Of a stretch of DNA of 39,999 nt, positions 1 to 9,881 are shown one piece after another. The stretch's first letter is position 1. Each line of letters begins with the position of its first letter. The position numbers were made by a program, and so were the translations under genes. The stretch is from Saccoglossus kowalevskii (taxonomy: Eukaryota > Hemichordata > Enteropneusta > Harrimaniidae), in contig NW_003151793.1 of assembly GCF_000003605.2 (NCBI RefSeq), positions 1 through 39,999 of the forward strand. Direction: 5' to 3'. The notes beneath the pieces were generated by a model, which made no database searches, was not told the DNA's origin, and worked only from the letters and a program-made list of their open reading frames with translations.

Positions 1-388
1 AGTATAGCATTTCCCGACAACTAAATTATATGTGCTACTATTTTGGTACCATTCCTATAGGGAAGTATAACAGTTCCCGACAACTAAATTATATGTGCTG
101 CTATTTTGGTACCATCCCTATAGTAAAGTATAGCAGTTCCCGCCAACTTTATTATATGTGCTACTATTTTGGTACCATCCCTATAGTGAAGTATAACAGT
201 TCCCGCCAACTAAATTATATGTGCCACTATGTTGGTACCATCCCTATAGTAAAGTATAGCAGTTCCCGACAACTAAATTATATGTGCTACTATTTTGGTA
301 CCATCCCTATTGTGAAGTGTAGCAGTTCCCGCCAATTAAATCATATGTGCTACTATTTTGGTACTATTCCTATAGTGAAGTATAATTT
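1..388 (+). repeat. 63-bp minisatellite, at least 6 units, running off the left edge
   Basis: Unit starts can be set on the ATG at 30, 93, 156, 219, 282 and 345, exactly 63 bases apart, with a partial unit at 1-29. Each unit carries the word CTATTTTGGTACC followed by CCTATAG and CAGTTCCCG. Because 63 is a multiple of three and the unit has no stop in this frame, the array reads open from base 3 to 425, repeating a 21-residue peptide. Unit differences include both silent changes (CGA/CGC) and replacements (Asn/Ser). This is most simply non-coding satellite DNA; a coding tandem array extending left of the window cannot be excluded. Confidence 0.9.
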
Positions 389-682
389 GTGTGCAATTTT
401 ACTGTTAAAGAATTTTTGTCATTAAATCCTTTTTCTAAGAAACATTTAATTTGGAACACACCTTCAGTTTATTTTATTTTCAGGCTAAACCTTGATACTT
501 TTACAATCCACCAATGTCCAAACAAGCTGCAAATATTGTGGTTACTAGTGGCGGTCTTTATTGTCGATATAGTTATTGTCCGCTTGCTCGTTAGTAGTAT
601 TCAATAGGCTTTACTGCCACCTCCTAGGCTGCTCATTATTGACACGGTACCAAAATAGTGGCAAATACCAAAATAGTGGCTT

Positions 683-1510
683 AACAAACGTCCCCGTTTA
701 GTTGCAAGATATTTTTGTACCAATGTATGAATAATAAATACGTTATCTATGGTGCTATAGCCTGCCCTGAAACCGGCTTGTTCTTCTCTAGTAAATTCAA
801 TAATTTCATCCCATTTATGTAGCCTATTGTATAAAATTCTATTGAAAATTTTACTTAATATTGGTAGTAATGTGATACCCCGATAATTACAAGCCTTATT
901 CCTAGAACCATTTTTATGTATCGGGAATATAATACCCTCACATCATTGCTTAGGGTTAATGCTTGTATTGAAAATACTGTTAAAGATGCCATGTAATAAT
1001 TGAATTAATTGGGGAGAGCAAAATTTGTAAAATTCAGGCGGTATGCCATCGCTGCCTGGTGATTTACCAAATTTCAACTGTTTTATACTAACCTCAATTT
1101 CAAGTTGGGAAATTTGACAATTAATAAAATCAGTAATTTGGTCCTCCTTTGAGTAGTTGAAATTACCATCCTGGACAGCAGATTCAATACTGCTCCACAA
1201 ATTGTCGTGCTCAGTGTTTCTTTCCACATTAATAACTGGATTAAATAAAGAGTTGAAATAATCAAACCATTCAGTTGGCCTAATTGAGGGTGGTGTGGGC
1301 GGCTCTGCATTTCGGAAGAATCCCCAAAACTTTTTTCTATCATTGTCACGAGCGGCTTTTTCTAACTCGGATATTTGATTATTTTGATAGACCTTTTTCT
1401 TTTTTATAAGCATATCACTGTGTTCTTTTTTGCTAGTGCGATAATCAGTTAAATAATCATGTGTTCTTGTACGACGAAATTGTCGTAGTTTTCTTTGTAA
1501 ATCTAACATG
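683..1510 (-). pseudogene. Broken non-LTR retrotransposon (LINE) reverse-transcriptase fragment
   Basis: The minus strand encodes the region before and including the N-terminal part of a LINE reverse transcriptase. Recognisable pieces are GKSPGSDGIPPEFYK (about 1040-1080), then, after an in-frame TGA at 943-945, NYRGITLLPILSKIFNRIL and EEQAGFRAGYSTIDNVFI (about 730-900). The frame is kept across the stop, so the damage there is a single nonsense change, probably of a Trp codon. Homology ends near 683-690 after a KRGR motif, before the catalytic YADD box, so the palm domain is missing. The upstream limit near 1510 is where LINE-like residues fade; no endonuclease is seen. The type looks CR1/Jockey-like, but the clade is not certain. 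It is a dead, doubly truncated copy. Confidence 0.85.
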
Positions 1511-2620
1511 AAACAAGTGTATATGCATATATTCAATGTGTTTGTGGTGTTTGAAAGAAATCGGCCCAGGCTTGTCTGAGATACAGGCGAAGACAAATGC
1601 ACGCACGAACGCACAAGTGGACGCACGAGGTAAGATTATAAGTGCCCGTTCAGACTAAGAAGGCTACGAAGAAAATGGCCAAAACTTGTTCACAAGCGGA
1701 AGAACGCTGGTCGAAGAGCCGGTGAAAACAGCACAAACTCAACTTTAAATGACGGTCACTGAGTCGCCTCGACACGCATGCACGAGATATATGGGTCTCA
1801 TAAAACAAAGTTGGCGACTTCGACTGTTGCGCAGGTACAAACTGAGACGTTAACAAGCTTTAATTAGGTATTTTTTAGGTGATTGGAAGGTATCGAAGAA
1901 TTCACCGGCGGTAATTAGTGATAGTTGCCCCGAGTTAAACTTCTTGGGATTACTTGTGATTTCCATTAAAAAACGCATTGGATTTTGTGAAAATCAATGT
2001 TTATTAACACAAATGTCGCACATGCGCAGCGCGACGACCACCCCCTTTAATGTAAATCTGAACAACCAAATTTATATATGTTGCACACGTAGGGGTAATC
2101 TTGATACACTGTTCAGGGGAATCTCATGCAGGTCACATGCCACTAATCAACCAATAGCTGCTCATTTTATATGCCATGCAAGAACCATTGATTTTTTTTT
2201 CGATAATTTTTTTCTCAGGTACTCCCTGTTTGAGGGCGTGATGACCTGGGTCAAAGATGAGACCAACGTGTTGTCTTTTGTTTACTACTTCGCGGCTGTG
2301 TACCTGTGGGTTTATTCTGTGTGTATTTGGATGTTCTAATCTTGGTGTTTTTTCAGTGATTTCTCTAGGTGCAATTCAAATACAGTAGGTGTGTCTTGTT
2401 CACCTGGGATTTGCAAGAATTTGAGCTGGCCAACAAGTTTTTTTTTCATGTGGTTGATTACTGGCATGTTGATTTTCCATTTTTGAGCCATGTTTTCAAC
2501 TTTGTTTATCATTTTCATATAACAATCTCGTCATATGTTAACATTGTCGTCTTTGGAGTTTCAATTAGTGGTATGAGCCCAACAACCTGAGAGTTTTCGG
2601 TCTTTGTTTTTACCGTGATG
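1511..2620. other. No gene seen; intergenic
   Basis: Open frames of up to about 130 codons occur here (for example 1944-2339 plus) but they have no recognisable motif, biased composition or splice context, so I do not call them. The stretch is CpG-rich around 1600-1860 with scattered GCACGCACGA-like words. The only structured item is the block at 2025-2052 that recurs at 4152-4180. Confidence 0.5.
2025..2052 (+). repeat. 28-base block repeated at 4152-4180
   Basis: The 28 bases starting CGCAGCGCGACGACCACC and ending CCCTTTAATG recur at 4152-4180 with one extra base (a G within the C run). Direct orientation, about 2.1 kb apart. Flanks diverge at once, so this is a short dispersed repeat or a piece of a mobile-element end rather than a large duplication. 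Confidence 0.8.
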
Positions 2621-2790
2621 GTTGCCAGGCGGTGAAAAAGTCCGGATGTCCGCCACCGAGAATAACACTATAAAATTGCCACGACTGGGCAAGAGCCTGC
2701 GATTCTCAATAACAAACCCAGAAGTACAGCTTTTTTGTTTTAATCGGTTTCGGTTGCTATGCGGTGAAAATGCCCGGATTTTCGCTCCCT
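2621..2790 (+). repeat. Two degenerate copies of a 39-bp hairpin-prone module
   Basis: Copy A (2621-2660) starts GTTGCCAGGCGGTGAAAAAG and continues with a CCGGATGTCCGCC core. Copy B (2753-2790) has GTTGCTATGCGGTGAAAATG followed by CCCGGATTTTCGC. They lie 132 bases apart in the same orientation, and T-rich flanks (TCTTTGTTTTTA versus CTTTTTTGTTTTAA) extend the match upstream. A third copy, reversed, is at 6309-6347. GGCGG and CCGCC within one copy can pair. Confidence 0.75.
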
Positions 2791-2829
2791 ATTTTAAGGG
2801 ATTTTCAGTATGAACCCCGCATACTATTT

Positions 2830-4780
2830 GCAGATCAGTCAGTCAGTCAACACGCAGTGATCGAGCGGAATAGTGCCCTCAAACGCGCCAATGCGCCCTA
2901 GTTTCATTGTACAAATAAGCCCGGAAGCGTTATCAACACCAGTGGGATAGATAAGAACTAACTGCAGTAGACTATTTACAAATATAATGTCCAAGTTGTG
3001 ATTGTACAAATGAGTTTAGTCAACAAACTTATTGGTCTCGGGCTGGTAGATTGCAGTCTACGGCGGGGGGGGGGGGCACGAGAGGGCACTATCCAATCTG
3101 GAAGGAACGTTTTCGAAGTCAGTGACCCGCTGGCCGTTGTCGAAAGCAATATCGTCCCGTTTACAAATAGGTGAAATCATTTCATAATCCTTAACAAATC
3201 GTAAAAACATTGCATACAAATATACAGGCTCTAACATTTTTCAAAACATTTCAAACGCTACTAGTTTTTTGCAGAAGTGAGTTCCACACATGATTTTATT
3301 GCGTTCAAAATTGTGTGATTTCTCGAAATGCATACTAATTAGGTTACTTGGTAAAAGTTTCTGAAAGCATTGGGCAATAGTACTGCAGTTTCCCTGTATT
3401 CTCCGTGAATTTCGTAACTTGTTATAATCAAGTTGAAGGGGAAAAACAGGGGGAGGGACGTTGCATGACACGATTTGCTGAAAAAAAATTGTTTCACTTG
3501 CATAAATTAATGTTCACGAGAAATAACTCGTCTATTTAGTAAAATTGTGTAAAAATGCTTTCCGATAGTCAACATGGTAGTTATATATTAACAAATTCTG
3601 TCATCACAATCTGGAAAAAATAATCGAAAAACTGATGTAAAGGGGTTTATGAGACACGTATTTGAGTCTAGAAAAGAGATGAGTTTTTCTTTGAATATTA
3701 ATTTAAGCAAATGAGTTTTGTTCAGCCATTTTTACTTGCCTAACAATGTCTGAAACCCGATGAAATTCCGATTTCTGTCAAACCTGGCACAAAAACATTA
3801 CACCTGGTACCATACATATAAGCATCAATTAATTTTTTATCCAAAAAATATGACCGACCGAATATCAATCGAATATTGATCCTGTTCGCAACCATTCCAC
3901 AAAGATTTGAAGTGGATGATGACAGTACATATTGGGTAGCACATGCACGGTATTTGTTCGGGGTCCGATTTAATTGCGGGCGTATAAAGATTTCTGGAAA
4001 GTAGGGGGCAGAAATCCTGATAATAAAAACGTAAAAAAATTGTATTGCTTTTGCTAGTACAAATAAAACTTATTTATTTCTGTTCTAAATTCTGTTCCGA
4101 TGTATTTTACACGCGTTGTATACGTCGCTATGAGTCCCATATCGAACAAAACGCAGCGCGACGACCACCGCCCTTTAATGCAATGTTGACGTGCGATTAC
4201 CTATCACGTTAAAGGCCAGTCAGGACATATACAGTGTACCATGAGATACATGATATGCATCTAATTGTGAGCATGAACATGTTCGCAAACATTTTTCAGA
4301 GAAAGGTTACTAGGCCAGTTTCAAACAAATTTGTTCTGATAAAAATACAGTTACGTAATGCAATTTAAAAAAAAAATATGGTCGGATTGAATATATACCA
4401 GTTCTTCCGGCATGCACATTGACCAGTTATGTTCAACGTCCTAATTGTGTTATGTGATCAGATCACACATTTGAAGACCACATTTGTAATGCTGGTTGGT
4501 CGAATTAATTTCCAGAAACTAATTTCCTGTTGTGTACGTATTATCATATAAACTGAATGCACTTCCATGTTTTTTTAATAAAACACAGTTTAAATTAAAA
4601 AAACATGTGTATTATATTTCAAAACATAATTATGTATTTTCAATCAAAACAGTAGTATTTTAGTATTTTTCGAAAAGTGTCTGTGAAGTAATTAAAATTT
4701 TGGTGACAATTAACCGTATTGTAAACACACATTAATACTCTATGTTTTCATACCTGCAACATTACCAACAGCAGCAGCAC
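2830..4780. other. No gene seen; AT-rich intergenic sequence
   Basis: No exon-like segment is convincing here. The stretch holds a run of 12 G at 3065-3076, the second copy of the 28-base block (4152-4180), and long AT-rich tracts. The minus-strand frame at 3241-3471 lacks any motif. Confidence 0.5.
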
Positions 4781-4804
4781 TTAACTTGAATCAAACGAAA
4801 TTAA

Positions 4805-5020
4805 ATGGTAATCCGGTACAGGAACTCGCAACATAAGTGATAATCCGGTACAGGAACTCGCAACATAAGTGATAATCCGGTACAGAACTCGCAACATAAG
4901 TGATAATCCGGTACAGGAACTCGCAACATAAGTGATAATCCGGTACAGGAACTCGCAACATAAGTGATAATCCGGTACAGGAACTCGCAACATAAGTGAT
5001 AATCCGGTACAGGAACTCGC
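4805..5020 (+). repeat. 32-bp tandem repeat, 7 units
   Basis: Seven units marked by CCGGTACAG start at 4813, 4845, 4877, 4908, 4940, 4972 and 5004. The spacing is 32 except for one 31-base unit that has lost a G (CAGAACTCGC instead of CAGGAACTCGC). Units are otherwise almost identical, so the array is young or homogenised. Apparent minus-strand proteins over it arise because three units make 96 bases and each frame cycles through the same peptide. Confidence 0.95.
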
Positions 5021-5069
5021 ACTACTCGCACGTAATCATTGTGATATATAAATTCCAGTCAATTTAGAC

Positions 5070-5215
5070 CTTAAAGCGAGAGGGTCGTCACCTGCGCACG
5101 CGCGTGAATTGACTCCCAAACGACAATAACAACACATGGGTAGACGCTTGTTTGTAAACAGTGACACGCTATTACCATATGGCGCATGCGCATGTGGCGA
5201 CTCTCCCGCTTTAAG
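5070..5215. mobile_element. MITE with ~30-bp inverted repeats and TTAA at both ends
   Basis: The left end reads TTAA then AGCGAGAGGGTCGTCACC and TGCGCACGCGC. The right end, read on the other strand, is TTAA then AGCGGGAGAGTCGCCACA and TGCGCATGCGC. About 25 of 29 bases match. TTAA sits at 5071-5074 and 5211-5214, as expected for target-site duplication by piggyBac-like or Kolobok-like transposases. At about 136 bp between the TTAA copies, with no open frame, it is non-autonomous. The superfamily rests only on the TTAA. Confidence 0.85.
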
Positions 5216-6290
5216 CTAGTTACAAAGGAAAGTCTTTTCCTGGTAACAGATAAAAAAACCGCTAAAAATATATCAAGAATCTACCGATATCTATGCAGGG
5301 AAAAATGTTAAATAAAATGTTATTTCTTAGTGTTTGTTCCAAGGCCAAGGGTCATTCTAGTCCGCGGATGAATGTATAAGAAATTTAACCTTTTCATGAT
5401 TTCGCCTTATTCACGAAATAGTCTTATGTTCACGATCTTGCTGCTTTATAAAATTCAAATACTTCGTCGGTGTGCCAGTCATTTCCATATCTATGCTGTT
5501 ACAAGTTTTGAATAATTAACACTATGCACTCTTACATGGCCGTACCAACCTATATGTACGTCATATTCCGTCTTTGGTAGAGGGCGTCATCAGGTCATTC
5601 CGTCTAACAAGTGAATTTATTATATTTTCGAATGTTGTTTTAGTTTCAAGTCAACATTATTTATATGTGTGACTAAAACATTTTTTCGGAAAACTGTTAA
5701 TTTAGGAAGCACTTCAGAAAGCTAAAATATCTTCAATATTTTAACCTTAAACACGGGACTGTAAGTGTTTTTAAAGAGCAAATGTGGTGCAAGACGCATT
5801 TGTGTTCAGTTCAGAGTAACTGAACACACGTTTTTTGAAAAAAACAACATTTACTAGTACTTCAGAAAACATACGCACATACAATGTTTGAACCTAAAAA
5901 CATCCGATTCTTCATGATGATTAACACAGTGTTTATGGACAATACACTTTTGTATGCAGTCTACGGTACATATCCGTAATAGAACAATGCTTATTATCGA
6001 CTGTATATAGCTTATTTAGTAAAAAATGAAAAAGATTGTCCATACACGTTAATTGTTATCAGCAGATATACTGCAAACGCAGCAATACATTTATCGATTT
6101 TTAGTATTTTCAACAATAACCAACTTCATATAAATTTGCATTTGACAACTTGCAGATATTAAAGATGCACTAGGGACGAAAACAAATATTTCGAGCTATG
6201 ATTTATCATAATGCAACAGTGCTTGTTAGATGAAAATGCAAAGCCACTGTACGCATGTGCAGCGACTGTTGCTGTGTACACGCACAAAAC
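5216..6290. other. No gene seen; AT-rich intergenic sequence
   Basis: No coding signal, tRNA-like structure or long repeat was found. CpG frequency is near what base composition predicts, like the rest of the left third of the window. Confidence 0.5.
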
Positions 6291-6365
6291 AACAGTGCAC
6301 TAGCATATCCTCGGGGGCGGACATCCGGGCATTTTCTACCGCCTGGCAACAGTGCACTAGCATAT
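6291..6365 (-). repeat. Third, reversed copy of the 39-bp module between 18-bp direct repeats
   Basis: AACAGTGCACTAGCATAT occurs at 6291-6308 and again at 6348-6365. Between them, 6309-6347 is the reverse complement of the module seen at 2621-2660, with the CCGGGCATTTT core closer to copy B. The direct repeats could be a target-site duplication or the ends of a 57-base tandem duplication. Confidence 0.8.
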
Positions 6366-9030
6366 AGGAAAATGTAATTGTTCTATCGAACGAACTTGAA
6401 TGCTCAGATGAGCGCTAAAAGAAAAAAAGTGTTCAGTTCACGGTACAGTATCAAACAAAAATATTAAAAATTACATATTGTTTCTTGTTAACATTGCATC
6501 TTTTATAAAAAAAAAATGCAGTTAGATTCTTATCACTGGTATGTGGACATATTTTCGTTCCAACGTTACATTACATTTGCATGTGCGTTCCGTTAATATT
6601 TACTTTTATGAAACTTATTTGGAGCTCGACGTAGTACTGTACATCGCATATTTCTAATTCAAATATCGCATTGCTCGAAACAATAGATGATAAATTAAAC
6701 ATTCCTAATTAGTAATTAGTTGAGCTGGAAAAAAAGGAATTTTTAAATATGGATTGTCGTTTTCCTAGTTCTTAATGCCTGAAGAACTTATATAGGTGAG
6801 TATCATTTTTCTCATACCCTACTAGGAAGTTCTTTAAAAGTGGTGAAAATAAACAATTATGTAAATGAAGGATATGCTTGTGAATTGACTGAAAAAGATG
6901 AAGTGGGTAGATGTAGAGTGGTGAGAGAGGAATTAGAATAGAATAAAGTAAATTCATTTGTAGTAATTTAATTTTTCCCCGGGATCTGATGGAGAGATGG
7001 CGGTATTCGACACAGACACACATCTACTAGTATTCATATCGGATTCGGCAAGAAGGTTGGGTACGTTTATTTAGATTAAAATAGAAAGATTTTAATATGT
7101 TTAACTTATTTATTTTATAATATTACTCATTTGATTTGTGAACTGTGACTGTAATATTTCAATTTGAAAGTGAATTATCACTAAACGCATTATTTCAAAT
7201 ATGTTGCTCATACCTACCTAAATGCATTTCGGTTAAAAAACAAAACAACTTCGGTTGAAAACAAGTGTATTGATAATATTTTTTATATATCGCGTTATCA
7301 GTAGAAATACTTTTTTTAAATGTGTCTCCGTCTAATGCAAGCATTTTTCAATATAGAAATGTATCTTGCGGGGAAGCTCTTTTCAAAATTACACCGTGAA
7401 ACGCTTTACAAAACGTTGTGATAATAGACTCTTTTCAATACGTGCTTCTGATGGAAACACATTACAAAATGTATGTCTAGTGAAAACCTGTTTAAAAATG
7501 TTGTGATAATAAGCAATTCTTTGAAGAATGCCTGGTTGAGACACTATTTCATGTATCATGGTGTTGTAGTAAATCACCAGCTGTGATTTCATTGTAAACT
7601 CGTGGAATTATAAAACATTTAAAGTGATTTTAAAAATGTGTATAATTTTAAAACCCTTGATTTTACAGTGAATGATTTTGATCAAACCTTTGTCTCCGCG
7701 TCTCCGACTCCGTCACTACTACACGGTACTACACACTCTCAGATTTTACTCAACTATGTCATTTACAACGACTTAATAGAAGTATTTCTAGTTTTGACGT
7801 TTTACTATCATGATTTGAACATGTTCGAGAGAGAACTACTGTAAAATTGGATCAGCGAAATATGTCGGAAATAACTATAATATGAGGTTATTACGAGGAT
7901 ACCTCAAAGTATGCACGAAGACAATACAGCGAGAGTATCAACCGACGCGCAGCTCCATGGTCTGAGTGACTTTGTGTAACGAATGACATTAACTTATCAG
8001 CATGATGTGGAGTGTGCCCAGGAGAGGGGGTGGGGTTTTTTTTTTTTTTACCCCTAATTTTAAGATTTTCTTTCAGCGCCCTCTACGTCGATATTTTAGG
8101 GTCCAGTTTTCAACTGGCTGCGGAGCACTCGGACACAAAATCAAAGTGAGTACCCTTCCCGGGGTGTGTGCCCTTTGACATCCGTTTATTTTGTGGTTAG
8201 CTATGTCATGGTGTTGGTTAAACAGTCTGTTGATTCTGTCTAAAATTAAGAACTGATTTCTTGTCGCCATAAAAACGTGTTTATTTCCGCAATTACGAAT
8301 GCATCTCGATTCACGAGACTTTTGTCCCTTGACAACTCTATCACAGTTCCGATACATCAATTGTATGTTGCTTGCATACACATTATACATACACAATTAG
8401 CAAGTTTACTAGTTTTGACTTAGTCTCCTCTTACAAAGTGTAGTTTGAATTTACTCCGTTTAAAAAAGCCTAGTCATAATTTTTGACAAAATTGGTCTTA
8501 AATCACATGACAATGTTTATTACAGTGTACAATCATGAAGCTAATGTCTTATGGTACAATGAAATAGCATTATTTGTGTGTTGCAGTTAAGCTTTTTGAG
8601 AAACGTGTTCTAATATTTCTTGAAAATCGCTATGTTTTAGAATAATTCCATAGACACGATGTTAAAAAAGCATTTTTGACACTTTTTTAAACCCAGATTT
8701 TTTAAATAATTCAGAACAAAAAAAAAGGTTGATATAATTTTTTTTCCAGCCTATGTCACCAGACTAGATTTTGAGATATTGCATAATATCTCTGCCATAG
8801 GAATCTATGGTAAAAGCATTATTATACTCACTACTGAAATGGCGACATTCCTCTTAATTACAACCATCAATTTCTCAAAAATAAGGCTGGTGACCGTCAA
8901 CTTTTTTTAGTCAATATCCTTATATTTCCTTGGAGTACAGTTTAGTGCAAAATGAATAAATTCTGGGTATTTTACTTTATGAGTAGGCTTCTACCTTAAG
9001 ATATTATTGAAATCACAAGAACAAGTGCCA
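6366..9030. other. No supported gene; intergenic
   Basis: Several 60-107 codon frames exist on both strands but lack motifs. The only exon-like piece is 8077-8145, between a TTCTTTCAG acceptor and an AAA/GTGAGT donor, discussed as a finding. A 12-15 base T run precedes it near 8035-8050. The rest is AT-rich sequence with nothing recognisable. Confidence 0.45.
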
Positions 9031-9040
9031 GAAAGAAGTA

Positions 9041-9107
9041 TCAGGGGGTAATCTCTTCTCCTCTGGGGTTCTCCACACGTGTCAGGGGGGAATATCGTCT
9101 CGTCTCT
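9041..9107 (+). repeat. Imperfect 41-bp direct duplication
   Basis: TCAGGGGGTAATCTCTTCTC at 9041 recurs in diverged form as TCAGGGGGGAATATCGTCTC at 9082, so the period is 41 bases. The area to about 9350 is pyrimidine-rich and contains several CAAGACT words, unlike its AT-rich surroundings. Confidence 0.55.
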
Positions 9108-9881
9108 CTATCGCGTCCTCTTGAGGTACTGGACCGGAAAAGTCATTTAAACTTTACAGTCAAATAAGACACACACAACGAAATACGTTTCAACTCTCGT
9201 CTTAGTCGGTCAGTCGAGCACTCTATAAGACACAGCGCCCTGGGGAAACGTCCCCAAGACTATCGCAAGGCTGACTCAAGACTCGCCCCAAGACTCTCCA
9301 GGACTGCGTCTCTTCTGGTGTACTCGCCAAGACCAACTCAAACTCTCTTTAATCATTTTCAAAACCTTAGCCAATTACAAAGCAGTAAAAAGACTCTAAG
9401 GCGTGGCCTTCAATCATAAAGCCAATCACACTAAGTACTGAACACGTCATATCTTTTGATTAATCGTTCACTACATTAATAATTGCTAATACTAACTGTC
9501 AGAAATAGTAGTTCATATAGCGACGGTTATCTCGTAATTAGTTCCAAATCACTGAGTCGAGTTCCGTCCAGAACCTCAAATGGCCTAAACGGTGCCAGAC
9601 ATAACACAACCATTCACTCGTAATCAGCTAATTAAGTCGATTAACAGATACGCAAAAACAATTTCATCATGGAAGGTTGGACGCACACGTATACCCAGTG
9701 TTGTCGAAGAAGTCTGTCTGGTTCGCATTCACAGCTTACAAGTTATGTGCATACATGTATTTCATAATTCGTTAAATGTTTCCGAGTTCAATAATTTGTT
9801 GTTTAGTTAATTCGGTATTTGTGTCAATAAAATAATTACCGATACACTTCAATTTGTTACTGATACTGTCAGAATATCATA
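9108..9881. other. No gene seen; CpG-containing, CAAGACT-rich stretch
   Basis: Between about 9230 and 9320 CAAGACT or close variants recur several times, and a short TATAAG lies near 9220. This could be debris of a mobile element but no terminal repeats were identified. The plus-strand frame at 9592-9810 shows no motif. Confidence 0.35.

Noticed and set aside
1083-1349. 88-codon minus-strand frame within the LINE
   Set aside because: Shifted-frame shadow of the reverse-transcriptase frame.
4805-5020. CRISPR-like array at the 32-bp repeats
   Set aside because: Units are contiguous with no unique spacers, and the genome is eukaryotic.
4781-5031. Minus-strand repeat proteins over 4781-5031
   Set aside because: They are translations of the 32-bp tandem array, open in more than one frame, with no start or splice context.
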